The notes under the pieces are model-generated. The model worked only from the letters and a program-made list of their open reading frames with translations, was not told the origin of the DNA and did not search any database. From NCBI GenBank assembly GCA_022266195.1, contig WHVY01000003.1, positions 806,001 to 870,000 on the forward strand: a stretch of DNA of 64,000 nt. The letters are read 5' to 3'. Made by a program: the position numbers and the translations under genes. This stretch comes from Tetranychus cinnabarinus (taxonomy: Eukaryota; Arthropoda; Arachnida; Trombidiformes; Tetranychidae). Position 1 is the stretch's first letter, and each line of letters opens with the position of its first letter. Positions 1-13,700 of this stretch are shown here, one piece after another.

Positions 1-3000
1 TTCAAAAAAACTCCATGAACCGATGAAAAGCAGTAAACATTGATCAATACGCTTTTGAGCTGAAAATCTTGTTACCAACAATGAAGCGATGAAAAGTTGA
101 AAGGTGAGGAGAACTAAACTGAAAGCTCTCATTTTGACCCAATTTTGTTTACCTTGATATTGATCAATTGTTCAATTTACTGTTTTTTTCTCTGAAATTT
201 ACCTTGATGATTGTTAATGTGTATGAGTTTGTGTACACTTCTCTTTTCCATGAATGTCCATGTTATTATGATGTAAAAAAAGAAGGCAAAGAAAAGTAAA
301 AAGAACGATTGATAGCCAGAAAATCGATGAATGAAGAGAAAAATTATGATTAAAAGAAGCAAAGAAGCAGCAGCAACAACAAACACACAAAAAAAGTAAA
401 TTACATTAACAACGAAATAAACAAACAAACAGGTAGATAAAAGAAAAGGTATAACCAGGTAAATACCAGGTAAATTTAAAGACAGCAAATTTACAAAAGA
501 AAATGATTGCCAAATGATAATAATGATGAGGATGAGAAGGAACTGGAATGATAATAAAAAGTAGAGAGAAAAATATATTCTTCAAGAGATTTCAGTTTCT
601 CTCTCTTTTTACCTTTAAAATTGATGCAATTTTTAGTGTTAACAAGTAAAAGGCCGAATATCATATTTTGCTTATTTGCTCTTCTTTTCTTGTTCATCCT
701 TACAGTTGTTACAAATGGTTATTATCAAACCTCAACTATCTGCTATTTTTAAGTCGGCTTACAGCTTGTACATTTTCACCGTCAAGATGATAATGATGAT
801 GAAAAGGAAATGAATGCGAGAATGAAGATGAAGAAGAAGAAGAAGAAACAAGAACCAATCAATCTCAATTTTTTCACCTTTACTTTACATCTATTTATTT
901 GTTGGTGTTAACCCAATAGTTGATCCTATAAGGTAACATGAAAGTCCATTAATACGCATATTCGTGGAAAAGACGAATGATGATGAGATGAGATGATCAA
1001 AGATGAAAGATTCTTGTTATTTGCTCATTTAATTGGAAAGAATGTGAAAAGATGAAAATGAACAACAAATGTGAATCAATCTGATTAGCTTTTTATCCTC
1101 TTCTTTGTCCATCAATCTCATCTCATTCAACCTTCAGTATTATTTACACTTTCATCATTCCTCAACAAGTAAAGATGATGAGATGAAAGTGAAAGACAAA
1201 ACGGTAAATCTCTTGATTGGATCTCTTTGTTGATTCAAGTTTACTCGTAACAATCATGATGATGACTGGAGGATGGAAAAGGTAAACACTGAATCTATAG
1301 GTTTAAGGTGAAATTGTTGAGTTTCTTCATTTAACTGAGCAAATTTTTGTTCGCTTCATTTTTGCCTCTTTTTGGGTTTTTGCTTCTTCACTTAAAGAGT
1401 TTTTGCTCTTCTTCTTTTTCATCTTTTTTTGCTGCTCTGCAAAAGTTACCTTGAAATTACGTAAATTATTCTTCAATCCATTTCCAGGTCAACTTCCGTT
1501 GAGTTGAGTTTGCTCCATTAATAGGATGAAAGAGGAAAAGATTACTTCTTCTTCTTCTTCTTATTCCATGGTTTTATCATTTCTCGTTTTTTTCCTGTCT
1601 TTTACCTTCTCATTCAAGATTCAATGTTGATTAGCTTTTCACTTGAAAACGCATTAACTTTTCTTTCTCTTCTGGTCTTTTGCTCTTCTTTACTGTGGTT
1701 ACAATTTAATTTCAACCTGAATCTCTTACGACAATTAAATCACTGCAACAGCCTTAATTACCTGAATCAAATCCATCAAACTGTTAATCGACAAATGAAA
1801 AGGTAAAACAAAAAGCTCAAGTGAAACGAGCAAAAGTTATCGTCATTGTTGTTGTTTTAAGGTTTTGTTAAATTGTAATTTGCAATTGATTAAGATTAAC
1901 AATTTGATTAAATGGAAACAAAAAGTTGCGACAGTTTGGTTGAGATTTGAAAAATTGTTGATGGTTAATCTGTTATCTTGACAGGAAAGGCAATTAAATG
2001 TTGAGCCTAAAAGTCAAACCTAAAAGTGTCATTCTGATGAAGTGAGACTTTAAATGATGACCGTTGAAAGGGCCAAAGTGGCCTTTGACTTTTTTACCAA
2101 TCTTTTTGTTCTTGTCAAACTGAGCAACAGAAATGGCTATAAAAAAAAGGTTCACTTTGAAAGTTGAAGAAGCTCAATTGATTTTCACGCTCTTTTGAAC
2201 GTATAACCATGGTTACACTTTTGGTCCATTATCATTGGTCATCAGTAATCAGATTAATGATGTTACCTTTGTCACTTGACAGTTGTGCCCACACGACCCA
2301 ACTCATGACCAATAATAATGATCATAAAAAGCGATGATAATAGTTGCTCTAATGATAGTTGAAACTGTTGATAATTATTGGTCAAAGTTGGAGGCAAAAA
2401 AAATAGAATTTCGCTTTTCCAACATTTTTTACCTTTTCTCATTTGATTCAATTAACATGGTCAACTGGTAATCATCATTAGTCAATTGTCATTAATTAAC
2501 GTCAACTTTGATGATGTCAACTTGGATAACAAGCTTTAACCCAAAAAATGATAGTTTTTGGTGAAAAGAAAACAATTTTTTCTTCTTCCATTTTTTGTCC
2601 AAAATAATTTGATAATTTGTTTTCATTTTTTTGGATAAACTTTTTTCTCGTCTGGTGCTAATTAGTGACAGAAGCAACTTTGAAATTCAATACAACTGTA
2701 GATGTTATCAGGGTAACAGGTAAAGGTGATGAGAAGAGAAAAAAATGGAAAAAATTTTGCCTTCTTTTCTTGGTCAAACACAATTGATTGCTTCAAGGCA
2801 AAATGATATTTGATTAAAAGTTTAAACCCGAGATGAGAGAGCAAATGAAAAAGGTGAAAAAATCTTTAATTTGAGTTAATTATCTAAATTTGATTGCAAT
2901 TCAATCTGCAAGAAAATTCATTGCATTCATTGCATATGAATCAATTGAATCTTGTAAAAAAATAATCGATAAAAGTTTGGTGAGAAGAAAAAGTTACCCA

Positions 3001-4912
3001 AGAAAAATTCATCAGAAGGTTCAGGTTCTTCTTTTTTTGTCTTTTTTTCCTCTTCTCCTGAAAACTCTGTATTTACAATCCAATCAGGTAAACGGCCATT
3101 TGAAATGTGATTGTTAATTAGGGCCAAATAAAGCCATTTCAAGTGAAAATATTGATTCAATTGATTGAACTGAAACAAGCCAAATTGAGGTTCAAAAGTC
3201 TCTTTATGGGTTTGGTATTTGCAACTTGATAGCAATAAAAGGTTAACAAAATTGTTACTCTGATTTAGTGACCATCACAATTTGAATAAGTTTAAAATGA
3301 TTTTCCTCTAAAGAGAAGAAAATCGGAAAATCTTTTCTTCTCATGTTTCACCTAATTTTATCATTTGATTATTCATGCTTGATGACTTGCAACTGCATCT
3401 AGTACATGATCTAGCTATTGGAATGATGATAGTAAAAGTTGAACTCTAATCAAGTGAATTGATTCAATTGACCAAATCAATTATTCAATAGTAAAATGAT
3501 AACAGTTTCACCCTTGCATTTGCTATCCACCAATTTGGTTGGTCAATTATCATGTTTACTATAAGTTAAGGTTTCCAGGTTGGTTAATACTTTAAATTGT
3601 ATCTGGTTAATTTATTTGCCTATCATTCAGGCAATTTCAATGTAATCTTTTCAACGTTAAAGGCAATCATCTATTCGTTGTATTTCAATTTCCCTCTTAT
3701 TACTATCATTAAGACAAATTATAAGATTAAAACTTCAATCCTTTATTATCAGTTTTTGCCTTTTTTACCCAACAATTTGATTGTTGTGATTTGCAAATTG
3801 TAAAAAATATTTTTCTCTCTCTTTGCAAATAATCATAAAAGTCTTGGTGCAAATTTTGCTTTAAATACGTGATGAAATTTTATTTCAATCAAATCAATTT
3901 TGTTGCTCATAAAAAGTTTATACACTTGTTTCTAGATCTTATCAAACTCTTGTCACAATCAAACTGTCTCGTCAGTCAAATTGCCGGCTTTTGATACGTT
4001 GGCAAAACTAGTTTGACTCATTAGGTTAAAATCACCTTGTAAGCTTGTACAAGTTTCCAGTCAACTTGATACAATAATGCAAAATAACCCGATGAGTCTC
4101 AGGTCGAGTCATTCGGTTAAAGTTTGAGTCTAATCTTTAGGCTAATAAGTCATACTTAGGCTAGGTTACGTTAGGTTAGGATATACCTTTTGAATACTGC
4201 TTTCAATAGGATTTTTGTTGATGCATCAAAGTCGAGTCAAAGTTGAAAAGTTTATGTTTCAAGATTTTGAACATTTCGCAAGATGAAAAGTTGAGCTTTT
4301 TATTTTCACAGTTTCACCGTAATTGAGTTGTATTTTGAAAGTTGTACAGCCGTCAACTGGGAATGCCTTTTCTTTGAACAAATTTTGCGCACTGGAAAAT
4401 AAATTATCAGAATTTTTTGGAAAAACTGCTGCTTTTTGTTGGGCAAATTTGATCGCTCAACGGGTGATCCTGGTGTAAATAGGCCATAAAACAAAGGGAA
4501 CTTTAAATGATATGGTTTGTCGTAAAAATAATTTTGAAACTTTTTTGCTCTCTTAGGTAACCAAACCGACGAGGGTCAAGAGAGAGAGAAGAAGAAATGA
4601 AAGTAACCCGTAATAGCCTCAATTAGATTGAATGAGAATGATATGTAATAGTTGGAAGAGAAGCAGAAGATAATGATGATGAAAGTGAATTAAGTTATGG
4701 ATATAATACAAATGGGTAAACCTATAATTAAATATAACCATAGGTCTCAATTTGATGATGATGATAATAATAATAATGGATCCATCAAAGTATATTAAAC
4801 AAGGGTAAAAGTAATATGAAACAAAAAGAGGAAGAACAAGGCGAAAAGAGAAAAGTGATGAAGAGAAAAGAAAAGTTTATCAAAAATTGAGTGTCCAACT
4901 TTGAGTTGTAAT

Positions 4913-4933
4913 ATCATCATCATCATCATCATC
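4913..4933. repeat. (ATC)n microsatellite
   Basis: Seven tandem trinucleotide units. Similar ATC/CAT runs occur at 9,065-9,085, 25,665-25,682 and 27,592-27,606 in non-coding DNA, so this trinucleotide is a habitual simple repeat of the genome. Confidence 0.85.
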
Positions 4934-7900
4934 TTGCACAAAGTGAAAGACATGAAAATGATCCAATCATGATGAGTGAGCAACTCAATAATAGGTTGAC
5001 CATTAAACCATCAATTGTTATATTAAAGTGAAAACAAGAAAAGACGAGAAAAAACAACAAAAACTCGAAGATTGAAGTTTGATTGATCAAGCAAATGGAG
5101 AGAAGCAAAGAGTCTGAAGCAAGGTTAGTGATGATGATTAGGTTGATGATGAGAGGGAGGAGATGAAGGAGGAGGCCAAAGAGCGTCGCATTTGTGAGCC
5201 GAGAATGGGAAAAGGTAAAGGTAAAGGGGAATATGAAGAAGCGCAAGAAGCGGGAAAAAGATATAAAAATGGTCTCTTCTTGTTATCAACGTCAACTACG
5301 TCCGGCACCCGTAACGTTGTGAACATCTTATTACGTTTCAAGTTATAAATCATTGTCAAGCTCTGCTCAAAACCTTAACCTTAAAATTAATGGACCATTT
5401 GCCTTCATAAAATGTTAGTTAGTTAATTGTTTTTCAACATTTTCTTGTTTCTTTTTTTTCTCTTTTTTTTCTCTTCGTTTTTTGTGTCTCTTTTTTTACC
5501 AACAAAAACAAAAGGCTCTTTGCCCTTCTTTTCACGGTCCTTTTTGGGCACTTTTTGTGCAATGACTAGTTGACCTTTTACCCTTGATGAGGCCTAAAAC
5601 AAGAAAAAAAACTTTCCTCAAACACTTAATCATACTCAATGAGTAAACACTTTTTACACAAAAGCAACACCTAAGGTGAGATCCTGTTGATCTTTTGTGA
5701 GACAAAAAAGTCCCCCAAGAATTGGGCACTTTTCCCTTCTCCTTTTTTTTGAGTTTTGAACTTTTCATGGTTCAATGAAATTGAAATGAAAAGTTTACTT
5801 TTTCTCCCTTTTTTCATGCAAATATTTTTTCAATATTCAATTGAGCTTCTCAACTTGTCGAATGGCAAAATCACGGGATTTTGGACACGAAAGTATTTTC
5901 CATCAACAAGGAAGTTGGGTTGAGATAACTGTTCAGAATTAATCGGAAATCTTTCAAAGTACATGAGCAAGCTTACAGCTTCTAGGGTTGATCATTCTCG
6001 ACTTTTCAGACAAATTTTAAAGTTTTAAAGATTCGCTTGCGAATTGAAAGATCATTTATTTTCTAGATTTGTGGGTTTAAAGTCAATCATTTTCATTGAA
6101 TGCTTCTTGATGAATGAGAGCAACATGATTAATAATATTGTTAGAAGCTTTAATTGATGAATCGATTAATAGCTAATAGAACAGCTTCACGATTCACGAA
6201 AAAAATGTTTCTGACAGTCCTGCGATCCTTTTGCAAACCGATTGAAAAGATCATAAGATTAATGTTCGAACAATAAATTTTAGATTTTTGAAGTTCATTC
6301 CGAAAGTCGATTAACTTCGATCTCATCTCATTGTTGACATTTCCATTGACACTTTATGGCCACTCTAAAGTCACAAGTTTCATTGTTCAAAGACAAATGA
6401 AAATTTTACTCGAGAAAATGTTCAACTTTGAAAAAATCGAAACTTGTTCAAATATTTTTTTGTGTCTTGGCAATCGTTTAATCAATCTTCATTGTCTTGA
6501 AATAAGCAATTGATTGAAGCAAAAATTGGATAAAATTGCAACTTTACTTTTCTCTGAAAATATTTAGTTTCAAGCGTTCTTCGTTCAACTAATTTCATGA
6601 AATCACGTAAAGATTAAGTCTTTTTACTTGTAAAAACTGAATGAATGAAACATTTGTTTCTATTTGATTACAATTACGTTAAAGTAAACATGGAAAGGTA
6701 AGTTGAAACGAAATGAAATTTTTTATTATTCAATAATGATACGAATAGTGAATTGGAATGTTAATTTAATCATTATTGGGTTAACAATGTAATAATAATA
6801 AAAAAAGGAAGAGAAGAAGAAAATAAGACAAGAAAAGGTAAACAGGTAACATGAACCAGATGACGTGAATATTTCCAAGTGAAAGATCGATAATCGAATG
6901 GTAATGAGAAAGAATGGAAAAGGTAAATTTATTGTCAAGATAAATATCGATTTTGATTGCTTTTTACCTCTGTAATAATAGTTCAGGTAAATAAGTATTA
7001 CAAGCCAATAAGCTGATTGATGATTGATGAAAGATTGAGAGACAATGTAAACATCATTGTTACCATTATCATCATTTTTATTATTATTGTTATCATCATT
7101 TAAGACAAATATTTTCTCTTGCCTTTCTTTTTCCACTTTCTTATATCAAAATCGATTAATCTCATCACCATCAACTTAATCATCAATTGTTGCCCTTTGT
7201 TGTTGCTCTCATCTAACCTTACCTGACTTTGTCTATAGTTGGCCGTAAAAACATTGACTCATTACTTTCTTGTCATCAATTGTCCTTCAAACAATATATT
7301 AATGATGAACAGTTGAAGGGAAAAAATCAGACATTAATAATGATAAAGTAACACACTTTTACTAATGATGTAAATGGTGCTTAAGAGACTGTCAGTGATG
7401 AGAAAATTTTGCGACTTTCATTGACCAAGTCGAGGTGAGTCTTGGTAAAAATTATCTAATCTGAAACCGCAAGATTAAAAAGCGCAAAAATTGCTTTTCT
7501 CTTGTGTTTTGTGATTTTGAAGTGTAATGCGATAAGCAAGATTTTCCAGCCATTTTGAAAATACCGAGGGTTGAATGAAAAGGCTTTTATTGTTGGTTGA
7601 AAACTGACTTGGTCGCTTGATTGATGACTGCTCAATGCCTATATCAGCTGACTTTCATTCTGTGCTTAGAAATTGAATTGGAAAATTCGGCAAATTTCGA
7701 TCGTTGATATGTACCAAAAGTTTTATCAACAAATAAGTTTCAGCTCTTCAGAAAGTGGTCGGTTTAACTGAAAATCAAACTGATCTGTTGTACAGAAGCA
7801 GAAAACTTTGGTTTCCAAAAATAAGTGCATTTTCTGGTTGATCATCAAAAGTTACATCAGTAAAATGAGTTTCATGAAAAAATCTACTTCCATTATTGTA

Positions 7901-9064
7901 CAAAAAGAGATCCAAGTTTTAACTTTGAACTCTATTTTCTCGAAAATTGTTGATCAGAGAAATTTTTAAATCGCGAAAATTAACTCCGTTTTTGCGCTTT
8001 TAAAAACTTGAGTTTCAACTTTCAACTCGAAAGAAAATATTTCTGAGTCAATCTTTTGAGAGAAATTTTTAATCTTAAATTTAATTACAGTTGCATGTTG
8101 ACACAACACTTTCGGATCTTACAAAGGGAAAATTTTCGGTGTAAATGGGCAAAGTTTTGTTGAAAGAATCAATTTTTCCTTTGCTTGAAAAATTAGACAA
8201 ATGATGCTAAAATTTTGAAACTTGTATTTCCACTCTGGCCAAATCACCAAGACACTTCAAAATGATTTCAAATTAAAATTGCGATTTCAATAGCTACTGT
8301 TGGGAAAAACGGGTTAAATTTTGTTATAACAAGCATCTAACTTGAGGCTATTGAGCTGCTGAAAACGCAACCAGAAATGTAATATCAATCAGATAATCAC
8401 AAAATTTTAAACTTCTTAACTTTCCAAGCAAGTTATCATATTATAAAGATTTATATCAAATATCAAGTTACAATTTTATTGCAACTCTTCAAATATTGAC
8501 AACTTTTGAGCAGTTTCACAGTTTTTAATTGCACTTTTCACATCTTAAATTGACTCACAAATCGCTTTTTAATCTACTTTAATAGCTCATTGTACCTAAT
8601 CAAATCAGATACAATTTCAATCATTCAAAATTTGGAAATGAATCTTTTGATGAAATTCAATTTTGCTCAATTTTGTTAAGTAAACTTTTGAATTGAAAAA
8701 AGGCAAAAATGAAAATTTGCTTTTTTCAAAATTCTGTAAACCAAACTATTCCAATAAACAAAACTCAATAGTAAATCTCGTTTCACCAGTTTATTTGTTA
8801 TTCAGTTTTCATTTTCAAATACAGGTTACAAGGGTCAGTTGATATTAGAATGACCTTGATCCCTTTGAAAGATGATGATGATATAGTAACAAATATAAAG
8901 GAAATGACAGGAAAATGAAAAAATACTAAAATCGATTCAATCTTTTCTTCTCCTTCTCTTTCGTTGACATGACATCAATCATCAAAATTGGTATCTCCTT
9001 CTCTTCCATCTTTTATCTTCAATCTTCATCTTTTAATTAACCTCTCTCTCCATTTCCTTTCTTC

Positions 9065-9085
9065 CATCATCATCATCATCATCAT
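9065..9085. repeat. (CAT)7 microsatellite
   Basis: Perfect seven-unit CAT run in non-coding DNA about 1.5 kb upstream of the first visible spineless exon. Confidence 0.85.
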
Positions 9086-10631
9086 TCTTTTCTTACCTTT
9101 TTTCATATTTGATTTTTGATATCGATTTTTGTTCTTGAGGTAAACACAAAATCTCATCAGAACCAAAGGTACAGAGAGAAGAGAAAAAGTTTTCTCATTG
9201 AATTTCCATTGAACAGTTTCAAGAAAAGAAACTCAATTGTTCATAATTAACCTATAACACTTTAATTAATGATGAAAAGAGCAGATAAAAAATGTCATTA
9301 TTGAAGAATCGAAGGAAAAAGAAACAAAAAAAAACATTTATTTACCTTCAGAATCGTAGCTTATTGTTCAACATTAGAAATTATTTTTTGCTCAAAATTG
9401 AAAATTGAAATGCTCTTCACTATCTTCATCATCATCATCTAAATATTCACTAATTTCTTGGTTCGTTGAATTGCGTGAGCTCTTTTTGCAACTCATCAGC
9501 ATCTATTTTTTTTTCTTCCTTTCTTCTTCTTCCTTCCTTCCTACCTTCAGTCTCATCATCTTTCAGTTTTTCATCTGATGTAACCTCTTGTACTGATACA
9601 TGTTAACATATTTCGCGTTCATCTTCTTGTCAAACTCATTTGCTTTTTTGTTCAGTTTGCTTATTCAATAAAAAGATATATTCAACAATAACAACAATAA
9701 TAACAGTAATAATATTAATAATAACCAGGACTGAATAACGCCATTTATAGCAAGCCTGATAACCACGATTTGGGTAAAAGATTAAATCGCATTTTCTTAT
9801 TTTCTTGTTAACAAGGATTTTCAGTCTTTTGTTGAGATTATCATTGCATTAGGTTTTTTTTGGCTTTTCATTCAATTCCGTCAACAATGCCAACCAACTA
9901 TGAGAATCTTTTCACTCAATTTTTCAATCGAAATCAATTTTTTCGCTTCTTATGCAAACATTGCATTTTCATTTTTCACCTTTCATTTGCTTCCTTAATC
10001 GATGAAAATTGTCTTGATTCTAATCGACTAATGTTAAATTATTAAAATACCATTTTTCCGATTTCCTCTTTATTCCAATTTGAACATTTGAACACATTTT
10101 GATCACTAAATCGAAGAGAAAAATTTCTTTCTATTCCAAACTTACAATGAAATAGATTTTTCAGTTTTTAGGGAAACTGCATGAAGCTATTTCGAAGTTG
10201 AATTTTCAAAACTAAAAACAATCGAAATCGATTTTCCAACTTTTTGTATTTTTCAAATTTCGATAAATTTCCAATCATTTTTGAAGAAACTCATTTTTTT
10301 CTTGAATTTTCAGTTTTTTATCTAAAATCTGAGTATTTTGAGTTGATCAACTTGAAACTGGTTCAACTTTGAAAGGGAAAGATTGGTAAATTGAGCGAAG
10401 AGGAAAAGAAAAAATTTTGAAATTCGAATGTTCATCATGATCAATGAATAAAATGATTGGTTGAGTACAATTTAATTGATAAACTCCGCCTTTGGAGATG
10501 GAAGAAGAAGAAAAGTTATCAAAATTTTCCGCCTTTTTTTGTCCAAATGTCACCCAATTGCCCATTCATTTTATTCGCCCATCGATACTTTGGCTAACAA
10601 TTAATGCTAATTTTTTTGCTTCAATCATTAG

Positions 10632-10767
10632 TCGGATATTTGCCATCAAAGTGTTTACGAATTGGTTCATTCAGAGGATCGTGAAGAGCTTCAAAGGCAC
10701 CTTATATGGAACTCACATTTACCCAATGAAAGAGCCAACACATCGTTACAAGAAGCCTTTTTACAAG
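10632..10767 (+). CDS. ss: spineless exon: second half of PAS-A
   Basis: The acceptor is TTAG just before 10,632 and the donor is AAG|GTAAGC. Read from the first base, the 45 codons start SDICHQSVYELVHSED and end SLQEAFLQ, followed by one split base. The sequence matches the second half of the arthropod AhR/Spineless PAS-A, including the VYELVHSED core. The exon lies inside a longer open reading in a different frame, so frame choice matters here. Confidence 0.9.
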
Positions 10768-13700
10768 GTAAGCTTTCAACAATCATGTGAATCGAGTGAA
10801 AAGAAAAGGAAAAACTATATTATTCAAGATCAATTCAAGTTCAATTAGATAAATTGCTTTTCTTTGCCTTTCTCACCAACTATAATAAACGAATGATTAT
10901 GATGAGAAGTTGAATAAAAAACAAAAAGCGAAATGATGACCTATAGGAAGAGAGAGAGAGGAAGATAAAGAGTAAGCAATTACGATAGTTTGGGCGAAAA
11001 GACAGGAAAAATGAAAACTCGTAAATTATTTATGCTCATTCATTTGTAGTACATTTGCAGTTTTGTTTGTTTGTTGTGATCAGTCAAGTGAATCTTTGAT
11101 GAAACTTGCACAGTTGAAGTAAAGTTTTGCTTTTCAATTGAAAGGTTAACATTTTTATTTGTATTTCATCCTTCAACTTTCAAACCTCAATTTCATCGAT
11201 TGTAACAAGATCAGTTTTGCTCAACTTTTTTTTACTCAAAACACTTCACTCCATTAGATGAAAAGTTTTGCGCCAATTTTCAATTCCAATGATACCTTTA
11301 TTTATCAAATCAAATGGTTCACTGTTTGCCCATTCATAGATTACCAATTGCAAGGTTCAATAAACATTAAAGTGTTTTCATTGAGCGATCAATACAAAAG
11401 TAAAATTTAAATCCACATTTTGCTTGGTTCTTTTGAAATGCAACAATTGAAGCAAACAATTCAATTAAATGTTACCTTTCAACTGATCCTTTGCCCTTCA
11501 TTAGCAAATTAAGATATTGAACTGAACAGCTGAAGATAAACTGTTGATACATTCAATTGACCCTGAAATGGGCAGCAATGGGTCGACAATTGGATAATTT
11601 ATCGCTTCAAAACTCGATTAACTTGGAAAGGATTAGAGTCTTGAGGGGTCAATAAATTACAGATTAAATGTTAATTAAAGGGTCAATTAGTTGGATGAAA
11701 ATTTTCCATTGTTTAATGGTCAATTGCGAATATTGAAGCAGACTGAAAAAGGTCAAAAAGTAATCATGAAAGGCACTTGGGAAAGGCATGATGATAGGTC
11801 AACATTGAACACTATAAATCTTGAATGACTTGAAAGGTTTTACTGGTCAAATTGAGCAAATGTTGACCATTTGGACATCAACTTTAATCAACTAATTTTT
11901 TTCTCTCTACTTTTCTTCCTTCTTTTCCAGAAAATTTGCAATATTTAGAGAGAAACTTTACCGTTAGATTTCGATGTTTACTCGACAATACTTCGGGTTT
12001 CATGGTAAGTCACTTTTCATTTGATTGTTACGTTTCCATTGGTTTAATCAAAGGCTTTCATCGCTTACTGCGCAAAACGGCAACCAAGTTCAACTTGACT
12101 TTGTTTGACAAATGAAACTTTATAAACTTCAACTAATTGAACAAGATTGATTATCCAAAGCAAAAAAAGTTGATTGCATTACTTTTACTCAACTCTTGAT
12201 TTGATCACATTCACCTTGTCAGATGGGAACATTTTAGATCAATATTGCGTCTATAATATGATAAATCTTACTTCTTATAGGCTTTGATTGAAGATGGCGA
12301 TGCATTAAGATTACATCGATATCTATAAGAAATGTCAACATTTATGTTTGCCTTTGTATTTGCATTTGCTTTTTCACTTTACCTTGTTTCAAGATGTCTT
12401 CATTAGAGATGGGAAAAGAGCATCTCTTTTGGTTCCTCTTTTGTCTTCACCACAAACCAATCATCAGTTATTAGAGTGTTTTTTTAATCAACTTTTGTTT
12501 TTTTTGCTGAGTTCACACAACATTAAGAATCTTCATCTTCATCATTACCTTTATCCTTCTCACTCACTTTCATAGGTTTTGTTAATGATCACAGGTTTCA
12601 AAGAGCGTCTTCCCAAGTAATCATGACCATTCCAATTTAGATTCAGATCATGCGTTCAACTCTTAACCATTAAGAGCCATGTTTGCTTTTAATTTTTATC
12701 TCTTAATCATAATCATGTTGAGCATCTTGTTTTTTATCAAAATCATTTAATGAGTAAATAATGTTTAACCTGCTCTTTGCGATCAACTAGAGGTAACTCA
12801 TAGTGTGCTAATGTAATTGTTCAAGTTATTTTAACATTAATTTAGTCTGTTGCTCAATGTTATCAAATTGACTTTTAAAGTGGTTTCTGGAAGAAAAAAT
12901 GTAAATATTGAAAGGGAAAGCATTTCATGTAAAAGGCATGCAATGACATTGAACCAGAAAATAATATCACATGCCGATTCGGTAGTGTTAGACACTCAAC
13001 TATTAGATAACCATTAAGTCTAATAAGCTTATAAAACCATGAATCAATCGATTCACCATACAAAATTCATTGATTGATTGTAAACCAACTTGTAATATGA
13101 AGGCGTATTCATCCAAAATCAGACCGTGTTGAAAAGTGTTTTCAATGTAAAAAATCCTAAAAATTTAAAAATCAAATCGAACGAAAAAGTCAAAAATGTA
13201 AGAAATGACGTAGAACTCAAAAACCTTTCTGTCGATCTAAATATTAGAAAATTGTTTTTGACCTTTCATAATAGTTTCAAGGGTGCTGAACAATATATAG
13301 TAAGCCTGATGTGGTCTTCATAGGGTAAAAAAGAAACGTCCCGACTTTGCATTTTATATTTGCATGGAAAAATAGCGAAAAGTGCATAGCAAATCTAAAA
13401 CCACACATTTAGAAAATGATCAAAATTCGATGAAATCGATATCATCGAAATTATAATAAGTATTCTTAGATTACCCATCACAATAAAAACCTAAAAGAGT
13501 ATGAAAAAATTCTCACCTTGAATCAATTCGAAACTTAACCTAACCTAAAATGAGTACAGTAATAAGCTCGCCCTTGATATGCAAATGAACAGGCAATGGA
13601 TAAGTTGGTCAAGACTTTTCCACCTAATCCCAACATATTCATGGTAAGTTTTGTGAATGAAAGAGACAAAGTTTAAACTAAACTCGACTCATGAATCAAA

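Larger units (their letters stand above)
1..10631. other. non-coding DNA 5' of, or intronic to, spineless
   Basis: No supported coding exon was found on either strand. Open frames here are short, T- or A-rich and carry no recognisable motif. I looked on the + strand for the bHLH exon and the first half of PAS-A of spineless and found neither, so this is most likely an upstream spineless intron or its 5' flank. It holds ATC/GAT and TTC microsatellites and one GC-richer block at about 5,130-5,330. That block contains a TATA-like TATAAAAA at about 5,263 on the + strand, which could be a promoter but is weakly supported. Confidence 0.55.

Noticed and set aside
4160..4185. Two or three TTAGG-like units (arthropod telomere repeat)
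   Set aside because: Too few and too degenerate to be an interstitial telomere tract; CCTAACC-like strings also occur singly elsewhere (about 13,540).
7382..7434. Segment before a GTGAGT donor reading ILRLSLTKSR, considered as the spineless bHLH helix 2
   Set aside because: Only a handful of Leu/Arg/Ser residues match; the bHLH consensus around it is absent and the acceptor is poor.
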